Positions 55,947 to 63,825 of a stretch of DNA of 64,000 nt are shown here, one piece after another (within the stretch, counting starts at the first letter, position 1; each line of letters starts with the position of its first letter). Made by a program: the position numbers and the translations under genes. The stretch spans positions 120,559 to 184,558 of the forward strand of contig JAVVEM010000001.1 in assembly GCA_032250805.1 (NCBI GenBank). The letters run 5' to 3'. The stretch comes from B18-G4 sp032250805. GTDB lineage: Bacteria > Bacteroidota > Bacteroidia > Bacteroidales > B18-G4. Under the pieces are notes generated by a model. It was given only the letters and a program-made list of their open reading frames with translations. It searched no databases and was not told the origin of the DNA.

Positions 55947-56438
55947 ATGACCACACGAAACAACATAACCGAAAACCCTGAGCATATCGATGATAAGCTG
56001 AAAGCCCTGACGGGGAAAAACGAGCCGTTTAAGGTTCCCGACGGCTATTTTGACGAGATGCCGGTGCGCATGCTCGGGGCATTGAGAAAACACAGAGATT
56101 TGAGGCGGCCTTTCCTCCATTTTATACCTCCGGTGGCAAGGTATGCCGCAGCGGCATCGATACTGATCCTGGCCATATGGGGCAGTTCGGTTTTATTTTT
56201 TAACGGACAGGATGAAACAAATGATGTTGCCGAATTTACTGCGGAAGAAGTGTACAGGTACAACCTTACCCATCTGGCGCAACTTGAAGAAGAATACCTG
56301 CTGTTATTGACCGAAGCCCCTTACACAGAAACATTTTATTCAACTGACATTGAAGAAACAGTGATCACCAATGAAGAGATCATTGACTACCTGCTGAGCG
56401 AAAATCACATAGAATACCACACCATAACCGGATATTAA
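55947..56438 (+). CDS. Single-pass membrane protein, candidate anti-sigma factor
   Basis: The 163-residue protein has a charged cytoplasmic part (about 1-60), one membrane helix (about 68-90, YAAAASILILAIWGSSVLFF) and a periplasmic tail rich in Glu and Tyr. It lacks the zinc-type motif of classical anti-sigma factors. Its place 31 bases after an ECF sigma gene and before an exported Spy-like gene suggests it controls that sigma factor, but this is inferred from context only. Confidence 0.6.
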   Translation: MTTRNNITENPEHIDDKLKALTGKNEPFKVPDGYFDEMPVRMLGALRKHRDLRRPFLHFIPPVARYAAAASILILAIWGSSVLFFNGQDETNDVAEFTAEEVYRYNLTHLAQLEEEYLLLLTEAPYTETFYSTDIEETVITNEEIIDYLLSENHIEYHTITGY

Positions 56439-56454
56439 TTTAAAAAGTAAAACG

Positions 56455-56997
56455 ATGAAAACAATTGCAAAAACACTGATCATCGCCATTTCTGTTCTCA
56501 TGCTGTACCCATTGCAGATGACTGCCCAGGATGAGGATGTAAAAAATGACAAAGAAAAGCTCATGGCCGAAAGGTATTTAAAGATGCAGCAATTAAAAAT
56601 TGCCTATATCACCGGGCATCTCGACCTTAGTATAGAAGAGGCTGAAAAGTTCTGGCCGGTATACCGTAAATATGAAGCAGAAAGGAATGAGATCACCAGC
56701 GACTTATTCAAACGCTTCGAAAGGCCTGCCGTGGATACTGCTGAGCTAAGTGATGCAGAAGCAAAGAAACTCATCTTGCAGCGGCTTGAAGAGGAAAGGG
56801 CCCTTGTTGAGTTAAAGTACCAGTCGTTCAATGAGTACCTCGAAATACTGCCCGCGGCGAAAATATACAAATTATTTGAAGTCGAAAACAGGTTCAGGCG
56901 CCACCTGATGGAAAGGCTGGGCAATCCTCACGATAAAATGAAGCCTGAACAGGGTGCAAGAGGCAAGCCCATGCAGGAACGTGCTCCGCGAAGATAA
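56455..56997 (+). CDS. Exported Spy/CpxP-like protein
   Basis: The 180-residue protein has a signal peptide (about 1-24, LQMTAQDE). It then forms an alpha-helical domain with a LTIEEAEKFWPVY-type repeat (LDLSIEEAEKFWPVYRKYEAER) and long charged helices (LILQRLEEERALVELKYQSFNEYL), ending in a basic tail (ARGKPMQERAPRR). This resembles periplasmic Spy/CpxP/ZraP-like stress chaperones. It is probably part of the sigma-factor unit. The metal or protein target is unknown. Confidence 0.68.
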   Translation: MKTIAKTLIIAISVLMLYPLQMTAQDEDVKNDKEKLMAERYLKMQQLKIAYITGHLDLSIEEAEKFWPVYRKYEAERNEITSDLFKRFERPAVDTAELSDAEAKKLILQRLEEERALVELKYQSFNEYLEILPAAKIYKLFEVENRFRRHLMERLGNPHDKMKPEQGARGKPMQERAPRR

Positions 56998-57022
56998 AAA
57001 CACACAAGTTTCATAACACAAT

Positions 57023-57100
57023 AAAAGGTCATTTCTGACCATGAGGAGATCAGCAAATTACTGAAATATGATCTTCCCGCCATCAGAAATGACTTTTTTT
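57023..57100 (+). terminator. Long hairpin terminator after the sigma-factor operon
   Basis: The arm AAAAGGTCATTTCTGA (57023-57038) pairs with TCAGAAATGAC followed by eight T (57083-57100). The 44-base loop has a further short stem (GGAGATCA and TGATCTTCC). Confidence 0.75.
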
Positions 57101-57126
57101 ATGCAGCCCAAAGAGCTGCATTTTTA
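57101..57126 (+). terminator. Second, tandem intrinsic terminator
   Basis: ATGCAGC (57101-57107) pairs with GCTGCAT (57115-57121) and is followed by a T-rich tract. The stem begins right after the first terminator's T run, which makes a double stop. Confidence 0.7.
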
Positions 57127-57150
57127 TTATGGTTTGATTGCTGTTTAATG

Positions 57151-57158
57151 TAAATTTG
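57151..57158 (+). promoter_or_regulatory. -7 promoter box of the vitamin-uptake cluster
   Basis: TAAATTTG matches TAnnTTTG, 31 bases before the ATG at 57190. No TPP riboswitch is seen between this promoter and the gene. Confidence 0.5.
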
Positions 57159-57189
57159 CATTAAATTAATCTTCTTTACACAAAAAACC

Positions 57190-57438
57190 ATGAATACTTC
57201 GGTCGAAATCAGTTATTACCCCTTGAACATCGAATACATACCACCCATTAAGGGCTTTATTGAGCGGATAAACACTTACGATAAGCTCAGGGTGCAAACC
57301 AGTGGCATGAGCACGCAGGTATTCGGCGAATATGATGATGTAATGCATGCGATAACTACTGAGATTAAAAGATCATTTGAGATACCCCATTCGGTTTTCG
57401 TGTTGAAAATTATCAATGCCGACCTCGATATTAAATGA
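57190..57438 (+). CDS. YkoF/MTH1187-like thiamine-binding family protein
   Basis: The 82-residue protein is a single ferredoxin-like domain of the MTH1187/YkoF family: VEISYYPLNIEYIPPIKGFIERINTYDKLRVQTSGMSTQVFGEYDDV. Members bind thiamine or hydroxymethylpyrimidine. It overlaps the next gene by four bases (ATGA, 57435-57438), and the pairing with a PnuC-type transporter suggests joint use in uptake or salvage of a vitamin. The ligand is inferred, not visible. Confidence 0.72.
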   Translation: MNTSVEISYYPLNIEYIPPIKGFIERINTYDKLRVQTSGMSTQVFGEYDDVMHAITTEIKRSFEIPHSVFVLKIINADLDIK

Positions 57439-58034
57439 TGCCAGCCGACATTTTCGACCTGCTCTACCAGAATCTTATCAACAGCAGCTGGCTTGAGGGT
57501 ATTGCCGTTTTCTTCGGCATATTGAGTGTATGGTACGCCAAAAAGGCAGATATCCTGGTCTTTCCCACAGGCATCATCAGTGTAGTAATTTATATTTACA
57601 TCTGTTTCTTCGCCAGGCTCTATGCCGACATGGGCATCAACTTCGTGTATTTCGTGATGAGTGTTTACGGCTGGTATAACTGGACACGCAAGCGTGATAA
57701 TGTGAAAGTGGTCCCGATCAGTTGGTGCAATGCCAGAGACCATCTGGCCAGCGCCATCATGATGCTTGGATTTTTCTTCCTGCTGAGCTATTTTCTGTCA
57801 AACTATACCGACAGCAATGTTCCCATTATCGACTCCCTGACCACTTCGATCTTTATTGTGGGCATGTGGCTGATGGCAAGGAAAAAGGTCGAGAACTGGA
57901 TATACTGGATCATAGGCGATCTGATCTCCATACCCTTGTATTTTTATAAGGATCTGGCCCTTACAAGCATACAGTTTACAGTATTTTTAGTCCTCGCTGT
58001 ACTGGGGTATCTGGAGTGGCGGAAGAAGGCATGA
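57435..58034 (+). CDS. PnuC/PnuT family vitamin transporter
   Basis: The 199-residue membrane protein has about six to seven helices and the PnuC pattern (ILSVWYAKKADILVFPTGIISVVIYIYICFFARLYADMGINFVYFVMSVYGWYNW, and the C-terminal WIYWIIGDLISIPLYFYKDL). PnuC members take up nicotinamide riboside and PnuT members thiamine. The thiamine-binding-like neighbour favours thiamine, while the NadR-like gene downstream favours nicotinamide riboside. The gene is followed by a 487-base repeat region. Confidence 0.82.
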   Translation: MMPADIFDLLYQNLINSSWLEGIAVFFGILSVWYAKKADILVFPTGIISVVIYIYICFFARLYADMGINFVYFVMSVYGWYNWTRKRDNVKVVPISWCNARDHLASAIMMLGFFFLLSYFLSNYTDSNVPIIDSLTTSIFIVGMWLMARKKVENWIYWIIGDLISIPLYFYKDLALTSIQFTVFLVLAVLGYLEWRKKA

Positions 58035-58073
58035 AAGGAAGTTTGTACCTTAGGTTACGTTTAGGATGAAGAA

Positions 58074-58507
58074 ATAACAAATAACAAATAACAAATCTGT
58101 TGGATGCTGGATTTCATGGTTTCATGGTTAAATCTCACTCACTTTAGCTCACTTGTTCTGTATTTTTGACGGTCAATTTTTCTGGTTGCAAGGGCTAAGC
58201 ATGGAAAAACCCCGCAGGGGTTTAACAACAATAACTCCGGGAGCATCCCGGGGGGAAGGAAATAACAAATAACAAATAACAAATAACAAATAACAAATAA
58301 CAAATCTGTTGGATGCTGGATTTCATGGTTTCATGGTTAAATCTCACTCACTTTAGCTCACTTGTTCTGTATTTTTGACGGTCAATTTTTCTGGTTGCAA
58401 GGGCTAAGCATGGAAAAACCCCGCAGGGGTTTAACAACAATAACTCCGGGAGCATCCCGGGGGGAAGGAAATAACAAATAACAAATAACAAATAACAAAT
58501 AACAAAT
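58074..58507 (+). repeat. Two tandem 209-bp repeats with (ATAACAA)n arrays
   Basis: A 209-base unit occurs twice: 58097-58305 and 58306-58514 by phase, identical as far as read. Arrays of the heptamer ATAACAA flank and separate the copies, with about 3 units at 58074-58094, 6 at 58262-58303 and 5 at 58471-58506. Each unit holds two adjacent hairpins with GCA loops: AAACCCC/GGGGTTT at 58207-58223 and CCGGGA/TCCCGG at 58237-58251, repeated 209 bases later. No ORF spans the stretch from 58035 to 58520. It looks like a slippage-prone insertion inside an operon. Confidence 0.9.
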
Positions 58508-58520
58508 AAAACTATTTTAA

Positions 58521-59066
58521 GCCGTTAAATCTGTACAAGCATATCGCATAGCCATTACAGGCCCCGAATCGACCGGAAAGTCAGAACTTGCCCAGGCGCT
58601 GGCCATGCATTACCGCTGCGAATGGGTTCCTGAGTATTCGAGGGAATATCTTGCCGGGTTGGATCGACCATACAGGCAGGATGATATCCTGCAAATTGCC
58701 AGGGGCCAGCTAAGCCGGGAAGAAAAAAGATTCAATGCCGGAGGCAGGTTTCTTTTTTGCGACACAGAAATGCTGGTATGCAAGATCTGGAGCGAAGAAA
58801 AATTTGGCCATTGTCATCCCTGGATACTGGATAAGCTCGACCGGCATCGCTACGACCTCTACTTGCTGTGCAATACCGATATCCCGTGGCAAGCCGACCC
58901 TTTGCGCGAAAATCCACACGACAGGGACAGGCTGTTCGGGGTGTACCTGAAAGAATTAACAGCGAGGGAATTCCCCTTTGCAGTCATCAGCGGTACAGGA
59001 AAACAAAGGATCGACAATGCCATCAGGATGATTGACAGGCATTTCAGGTTCGGGCAAGAAAAGTGA
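58521..59066 (+). CDS. NadR-like / AAA_28-type ATPase whose start codon is missing
   Basis: The open frame encodes RIAITGPESTGKSELAQALA, a P-loop, followed by WVPEYSREYL, FLFCDTEMLVCKIWSEEKFG and a C-terminal DRDRLFGVYLKEL region. It resembles the ribosylnicotinamide-kinase-like half of NadR. The conserved P-loop begins at 58557, but no ATG, GTG or TTG lies between the in-frame stop at 58518 and that point. The first ATG (58605) would remove the P-loop. The repeat insertion just upstream ends at this position, so the gene has probably lost its 5' end; an unusual start codon is the alternative. Confidence 0.7.
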   Translation, partial: AVKSVQAYRIAITGPESTGKSELAQALAMHYRCEWVPEYSREYLAGLDRPYRQDDILQIARGQLSREEKRFNAGGRFLFCDTEMLVCKIWSEEKFGHCHPWILDKLDRHRYDLYLLCNTDIPWQADPLRENPHDRDRLFGVYLKELTAREFPFAVISGTGKQRIDNAIRMIDRHFRFGQEK

Positions 59067-59129
59067 TCATCTACAATTTACAATGTACACTGTACATGGC
59101 CAGAATCCGTGGACCCAGGACCTAGAATC

Positions 59130-59170
59130 CGGTAAACATACCGTAAACTTATTCGTTCCTACCGTAAACT
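59130..59170 (+). repeat. Phased direct repeats CsGTAAAC
   Basis: CGGTAAAC (59130-59137), CCGTAAAC (59141-59148) and CCGTAAAC (59162-59169) are spaced 11 and 21 bases apart. The last two extend to TACCGTAAACT. Spacing by whole helical turns is typical of regulator binding sites. Confidence 0.55.
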
Positions 59171-59181
59171 GATTTCCTGGC

Positions 59182-59299
59182 AGGATATTTGGAGCGAATG
59201 CATTTTGATAGTAATTTCATAGCAGATTTGATGGTTAAAAGAGCTTTCAAATCTCAACGGCTAATCAAGGATAGAAAATATCCTACCCCGCTCCAAATA
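59182..59299 (+). other. Inverted repeat that can form alternative stems
   Basis: TATTTGGAGCG (59186-59196) is complementary to CGCTCCAAATA (59289-59299). The overlapping AGGATATTT (59182-59190) is also complementary to AAATATCCT (59276-59284), so the two pairings exclude each other. A terminator follows three bases later. A structured RNA or attenuator is possible. Confidence 0.45.
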
Positions 59300-59302
59300 C
59301 CC

Positions 59303-59341
59303 GGCCTTCAACATATTTCCCAACGTTGGAGGCCATTTTTT
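59303..59341 (+). terminator. Intrinsic terminator upstream of the glycosyltransferase
   Basis: GGCCTTCAAC (59303-59312) pairs with GTTGGAGGCC (59325-59334) with one wobble, followed by A and six T. It contains the palindrome CCAACGTTGG (59320-59329) in part. It ends whatever is transcribed upstream. Confidence 0.75.
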
Positions 59342-59401
59342 ATAGCCAATTAACAGCTTTAGTTCAGGCGTTCACTTAAAATATTTAATTTTACCTGCCC
59401 T

Positions 59402-59409
59402 TAGCTTTG
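59402..59409 (+). promoter_or_regulatory. -7 promoter box of the surface-polysaccharide genes
   Basis: TAGCTTTG matches TAnnTTTG but ends only four bases before the ATG at 59414, so the transcript would be leaderless. Confidence 0.45.
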
Positions 59410-59413
59410 TCAT

Positions 59414-60604
59414 ATGAACCAACAATCCACTGATCGCCTGCATATTCTTTATCTTCCCAAATGGTATCCACACAAATACGACCCCATGCCGGGTTTGTTC
59501 ATCGAACGCCATGGCATCTCAGCGCTGCCACATTGCGATATTTCGGTATTGTATGTGCATGCCGACGAGCAGCAAGGAAAACCAACATACTTATTTGATT
59601 ACAGCGAACAAGATACCCTTAACACCATAAGGATTTACTATAAGCGGGCCAGAACAGGCTTCAAGCCCCTTGATGTATTGATAAACACGATCCGTTTTTT
59701 GCGAAGCCATAGCAAGGGACTGAAAGAAATAAAAAGAAAATACGGCACATACAACCTCATTCATGTTCATGTGCTCACGCGCCACGGTGTGATTGCATTG
59801 ATCGAAAAGATCCGCAAAGGCGTTCCTTATGTGATTACCGAGCACTGGACCCGATATCTTCCTGCAACGAACACCTTCAGTGGGTTCTTCCGCAAATGGA
59901 TGACAAGGATCGTGGCGCGGCATGCATCGGCCATCATGCCTGTTACTGCCAACCTGCGCGATGCCATGATCGACTGCGGATTGAAAAACAACAATTATAT
60001 CGTCATACCCAATGTGGTGGATACACAAATGTTTTCGCCCGATCCCAATAAACAACATGGCGATAAGGCCAGGATCGTCCATGTATCGTGCTTTGAGGAC
60101 AAGCAAAAGAACATCAGGGGCATTACGCGCGTGATCAGAAGGCTGGCAGAAAAAAGGCAGGATTTTACCGTCGACATGATCGGTGATGGCATTCATTACA
60201 ACGAGCTTGTGGCCTATGCCGAAGAGAATGCAATAAAAGACAGCTTTGCCACCTATCATGGCCTGAAGGAAAATGAAGCCCTTGCCGCAATGATGAAGGC
60301 GGCCGATTTTATGCTCATGTTCAGCCGTTATGAAAATCTGCCGGTTGTCATTCTCGAAAGTTATGCCTGCGGTGTGCCTGTATTGTCGACCGATGTGGGT
60401 GGGATCAGGGAGCATATGAATGACGGGCTTGGCATATTGATCGAATCTGAAGATGAGGAAAGCCTTTACCAGGCAATGGATAAGTTTCTCGACAACTACA
60501 AAAACTATGAGCCTGCAAAGATCAGGGCCTATGCCGTTGAGCATTTCAGCAACGAAGTGATCGGGAAACAGCTATACGATGTATATACCTCGGTAACAAA
60601 ATAA
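59414..60604 (+). CDS. Family 4 glycosyltransferase
   Basis: The 396-residue protein is a GT-B glycosyltransferase of family 4. The N-terminal half begins LHILYLPKWYPHKYDPMPGLFIERH. The C-terminal nucleotide-sugar domain shows NIRGITRVIRRLAEKR and the EX7E motif in FSRYENLPVVILESYACGVPVLSTDVGGIREH. No signal peptide or membrane helix is present, so it probably acts at the inner face of the membrane on a lipid-linked glycan. It precedes a flippase gene by ten bases. The sugar is unknown. Confidence 0.9.
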   Translation: MNQQSTDRLHILYLPKWYPHKYDPMPGLFIERHGISALPHCDISVLYVHADEQQGKPTYLFDYSEQDTLNTIRIYYKRARTGFKPLDVLINTIRFLRSHSKGLKEIKRKYGTYNLIHVHVLTRHGVIALIEKIRKGVPYVITEHWTRYLPATNTFSGFFRKWMTRIVARHASAIMPVTANLRDAMIDCGLKNNNYIVIPNVVDTQMFSPDPNKQHGDKARIVHVSCFEDKQKNIRGITRVIRRLAEKRQDFTVDMIGDGIHYNELVAYAEENAIKDSFATYHGLKENEALAAMMKAADFMLMFSRYENLPVVILESYACGVPVLSTDVGGIREHMNDGLGILIESEDEESLYQAMDKFLDNYKNYEPAKIRAYAVEHFSNEVIGKQLYDVYTSVTK

Positions 60605-60614
60605 CAGCCTTGTT

Positions 60615-61886
60615 TTGCTCAGCAGGATACTAAATACATTCGGCACACGCAGCCTTTCAGCCGTGATCAATTTCCTTATCGCGATTGTTGTGTCGCAATA
60701 TCTTGGCCCCGGCGGAAAAGGAGCACAGGGGATCATCATTACGACCATTGCTTTTGTACTTGTTTTTTCCAACCTCGTTGGCGGGGCCACGCTGGTATAC
60801 CTAATACCGAGGTTTAAGTATTCACTCCTGCTGCTGCCCTCCTACCTCTGGTCGGTATTTGTCAGCATTATCGCCTTCGGCTTATTATATTTTTTCAGGG
60901 TCGTTGATCAGCAATTTATCGTTCATATCAGCGCATTATCCATACTGAATTCGTTTACGAACATTAACGCTACCCTGCTGATCGGTAAAGAAAAGATCAA
61001 AGCTTCGAACCTTATCAGCCTGATGCAACCCTTCATTGTGATCATGGGGCTGTTGTATTACTTTCTTATTGCCGGGCAGGAAAGCATACAATCATATATC
61101 CATTCCCTGTATTTTGCTTTCGGAGGCAGCCTGCTTATCAGCTTCTACTACATTAACAGGGTTTTTGGGAAGATCAACCTGCATTCCGTGTCATCCTATG
61201 CCACAGTAATAAGCGCATTGTTCCGACTGGGGTTTATGAATCAGATGGCCCATATTACGCAAATGATGAGCTTCAGGCTGAGTTACTATTTTCTGGAGCA
61301 ATTCCATGGCGAAGCCAGCGTAGGCATTTATTCCAATGGCATACAGATCATGGAATCGATCTGGTTGATCAGCAAAAGCATCTCACTGGTACAATATGCG
61401 CGTATCGCCAACACTGCCGACAGGAAATACGCGCAGCAACTATCGCTGAATATGCTAAAAGCCGGAATAAGCATAAGCCTTATCAGCATTTTACCCCTAT
61501 TGCTGCTCCCCGAATCATTCTATCTTTTCATTTTCGGAAAGGGTTTTACCGGCGTAAAAGAGGTGATCTGGGTCCTGGCCCCCGGTGTATTGGTGTATAA
61601 TGTTTCCATCATCCTCGGGCATTATTTTTCAGGTATAGGAAAATATTATATCAACACCCTGGCATCGGGCCTCGGACTCCTGATCTCAATTGGTTTGTTC
61701 TTTGCCCTGATCCCTTCGTATGTCACCCTTGGAGCCGGAATAGCCACGAGCATCAGTTATGGTTTTACCAGTATGGTTGTACTGATATTTTTTATGCGCG
61801 AAGCGAAAAGCAAGGCCAAAGACTTTATCCTGAGCAAGAAAGATATCGTGCAGCTCAGGGAGCTTATCCGAAAACAGAAGAATTGA
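60615..61886 (+). CDS. Polysaccharide flippase (Wzx/MATE-like superfamily)
   Basis: The 423-residue membrane protein has about 12-14 helices and the Wzx-type N-terminus LSRILNTFGTRSLSAVINFLIAIVVSQYLGPGGKGAQG. Members flip lipid-linked oligosaccharides across the inner membrane for O-antigen, capsule or exopolysaccharide. The only start in reach is TTG at 60615 (11 bases after the glycosyltransferase stop), since the first in-frame ATGs lie far inside the first helices. The two genes together suggest a small glycan export unit. Confidence 0.88.
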   Translation: MLSRILNTFGTRSLSAVINFLIAIVVSQYLGPGGKGAQGIIITTIAFVLVFSNLVGGATLVYLIPRFKYSLLLLPSYLWSVFVSIIAFGLLYFFRVVDQQFIVHISALSILNSFTNINATLLIGKEKIKASNLISLMQPFIVIMGLLYYFLIAGQESIQSYIHSLYFAFGGSLLISFYYINRVFGKINLHSVSSYATVISALFRLGFMNQMAHITQMMSFRLSYYFLEQFHGEASVGIYSNGIQIMESIWLISKSISLVQYARIANTADRKYAQQLSLNMLKAGISISLISILPLLLLPESFYLFIFGKGFTGVKEVIWVLAPGVLVYNVSIILGHYFSGIGKYYINTLASGLGLLISIGLFFALIPSYVTLGAGIATSISYGFTSMVVLIFFMREAKSKAKDFILSKKDIVQLRELIRKQKN

Positions 61887-61935
61887 CCCGGCACTTTCAC
61901 CTGGCGTACTTGGATGGTACTGCCATTTAGTAGAA

Positions 61936-63177
61936 CTATTTATCAGACTGTACAAAATGTTTGGCATTATCTATGAACACCATCGGATCGTTATTAAAAT
62001 GTCCATTATGTATTATTTGCCCTTGTTTATTAATAATTGTTACATGTGGATATCCTTTGATATTAAATCTGTGTTCATATTCTTTAGATACCTCCCTGGT
62101 TTGATATTGTGGAAAAGAAAATCCTTTCTTCCTATGATATTTAAAAATAAAACTGGTGTCAGTAGTTTTTTGGTAAGGGATGAATGCTGCAATGATTATT
62201 ATATTAGTGTCATGTTTGAAATCAGAATAAAGCGACTCAAGCTCAGGAAGCTTTTCATAACATACTTTGCAGGATTTTGTATGAAAGTAGATTACAGTTG
62301 TTTTTCCAACAATATCTATATTATCAAATGAAGAGTCTGACTCATTATAAAAATCAAACTTCAATTCAGTTATATATGGCTCATCATCTAATCCAAATAT
62401 AAATTGCAAATAGTTTTTCATTCCCCAATATCCCATTCCTAGAATTATTAAAAATATTGTACCAATTATCAATGCATGTTTGAAATTTGTTCCACGAATC
62501 TGATGCTTGAACCAAATTCCTACAAATGAACTTATTAATGGAATCACAATTATTGGGTAAACATGAGTTAAACCATTTATTATGAAGACAGGGCCAAGGG
62601 TCAAACTAATAGGCAAAACCAAAATGAAATAGAATGTCATTATCTGACGGAAGGATTTTCCATCATTAAATAATCCACCAATAAAATAGATTAATCCGGT
62701 GAATACAAACTGATGTGCCCAACCATAATAACCAGCTATACTGGCGAAAACTAAGCAACTAATGGAGACAGAAAAACTTATCAAAATAGTCGGTTGCTTT
62801 ATCATTTTCTGCAGTAAACAGCCAAAAAGAAAGCCAACTAAAAATGAAATCAAAAAATAAATAAATGCGAGATAACTTAATGAAAGGCTTTCCAAACTTA
62901 TTGAATGATGATATTTAAATGAGGTAAATAAAAACCCTACAATTAAAAACGGGAAAGATAATAGCAGAAATAGTCCAATTAGGGATCTTGTTGAAATAAT
63001 TTTTGAGAATAACAAAGATGTTTGAAAGAATAACCAACCTCCAAAATACATTAGAACCTGGATATCTCCAACTAAAATAAGAACCAGTAATAACACCACA
63101 TTAATAATAAAAATAGAAATGTATTGATGCTTAGATTCAATTTGCTTTTTTTTGAGTAACTTTTTCCACATTGTCAT
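61936..63177 (-). CDS. Multi-pass membrane protein with C-terminal thioredoxin-like domain
   Basis: The 413-residue protein has about eight to nine membrane helices (about 17-265) and then a thioredoxin/TlpA-like domain facing the periplasm, with the redox pair in HTKSCKVCYEKLPELE (CxxC, about residue 305) and a GYPHVTIINKQG block (cis-proline region). The gene is clearly more AT-rich than its neighbours, with many Ile, Phe and Lys codons ending in A or T, which suggests recent transfer. It lies just downstream of a very small Cys-rich ORF on the same strand. Its role may be to oxidise or reduce cysteines of that product, but this is speculative. Confidence 0.72.
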   Translation of the reverse strand: MTMWKKLLKKKQIESKHQYISIFIINVVLLLVLILVGDIQVLMYFGGWLFFQTSLLFSKIISTRSLIGLFLLLSFPFLIVGFLFTSFKYHHSISLESLSLSYLAFIYFLISFLVGFLFGCLLQKMIKQPTILISFSVSISCLVFASIAGYYGWAHQFVFTGLIYFIGGLFNDGKSFRQIMTFYFILVLPISLTLGPVFIINGLTHVYPIIVIPLISSFVGIWFKHQIRGTNFKHALIIGTIFLIILGMGYWGMKNYLQFIFGLDDEPYITELKFDFYNESDSSFDNIDIVGKTTVIYFHTKSCKVCYEKLPELESLYSDFKHDTNIIIIAAFIPYQKTTDTSFIFKYHRKKGFSFPQYQTREVSKEYEHRFNIKGYPHVTIINKQGQIIHNGHFNNDPMVFIDNAKHFVQSDK

Positions 63178-63200
63178 TACTGGCTCTTACATAAAAATAT

Positions 63201-63347
63201 TTACTGCGTAGGGTCTTCACCTGAACACCTGTTTTCACCTGAGTACAACCATAGGAACCCACATCCTGATGATGTTTCATCACAAGCAGTCAAATTGCAT
63301 AATCCCATATTGATTAAAAAACATGATGTATCCCAATCACAATCCAC
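63201..63347 (-). CDS. Small cysteine-rich ORF, possibly the end of a secreted peptide
   Basis: The frame (48 residues from a GTG at 63347, or 35 from the ATG at 63308) reads VDCDWDTSCFLIN, then MGLCNLTACDETSSGCG and a tail ending EDPTQ. It has six cysteines, at 3, 9, 17, 22, 29 and 41. No signal peptide is present, and an in-frame stop lies ten bases upstream of the GTG, close to the IS element. It may be the C-terminal part of a larger secreted Cys-rich peptide of a kind seen beside redox membrane proteins in Bacteroidota. It ends 24 bases before the membrane thioredoxin gene. Confidence 0.4.
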   Translation of the reverse strand: MDCDWDTSCFLINMGLCNLTACDETSSGCGFLWLYSGENRCSGEDPTQ

Positions 63348-63466
63348 ACCAAACCGTCATACCAATCCTCCAAGTATCCGTTGTACTGTAGGTCTTCAGC
63401 CTAACTCGGACACTAAGTTCCAAAAGTTAAAGGGTAGATTACTAACTTGTAACAAAAAAACTGAGC

Positions 63467-63814
63467 ATGAAAACACAATCCACAGTTGAAAAAAAGGTTC
63501 GTGAAATTAAACGGGCCACCAGAAGAAAATTCTCAGCAGAAGAGAAAATTCGTATCGTTTTAGAAGTCTTTCGTGCAGAAGAAAGCTTAGCGGCTATATG
63601 CCGGCGCGAAGGTATTCACCCTAACCTGTATTACAGTTGGAGCAAAGAGTTCCTGGAGGCTGGGAAAAAGCGTTTAAACGGAGACATCCAGCGCCAGGCA
63701 ACAAGCAACGAAGTGCTTGACTTGCGAGAGGAAAACAGCAACCTCAAGCACATGGTTGCTGAACAAGCCCTGTCCATCAGGGCATATAAAAAAAATCTGA
63801 TTGGTACCGATTAA
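63467..63814 (+). CDS. IS3-family transposase OrfA
   Basis: The 115-residue protein is an IS3-type OrfA: a basic N-terminus, then RRKFSAEEKIRIVLEVFRAEESLAAICRREGIHPNLYYSWSKEFLEAGKKRL, which is the HTH DNA-binding domain. A coiled-coil leucine-rich segment (VLDLREENSNLKHMVAEQAL) follows. It is followed 11 bases later by an orfB start in another frame, as expected for programmed frameshifting. OrfA appears intact. Confidence 0.88.
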   Translation: MKTQSTVEKKVREIKRATRRKFSAEEKIRIVLEVFRAEESLAAICRREGIHPNLYYSWSKEFLEAGKKRLNGDIQRQATSNEVLDLREENSNLKHMVAEQALSIRAYKKNLIGTD

Positions 63815-63825
63815 GCTACCCGTAT

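Larger units (their letters stand above)
59067..59413. other. Gene-free stretch with direct repeats and a structured segment
   Basis: This 347-base stretch has no convincing ORF. It holds short direct repeats (59130-59170), a long inverted repeat (59182-59299), a terminator (59303-59341) and a promoter box (59402). It may encode a short structured RNA that ends at the terminator. Confidence 0.6.

Noticed and set aside
57122..57189. A TPP riboswitch before the thiamine-binding-like gene.
   Set aside because: The conserved CTGAGA and ACCTGA blocks are absent; the region holds tandem terminators and a normal promoter box.
58074..58507. A CRISPR array.
   Set aside because: The repeats are a 7-base simple array plus two 209-base units with no spacers of constant length and no cas genes.
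59591..60544. A 317-codon open frame on the minus strand inside the family 4 glycosyltransferase.
   Set aside because: It is the antisense of a clear glycosyltransferase, has many His and Cys residues in an odd composition, and shows no recognisable domain.
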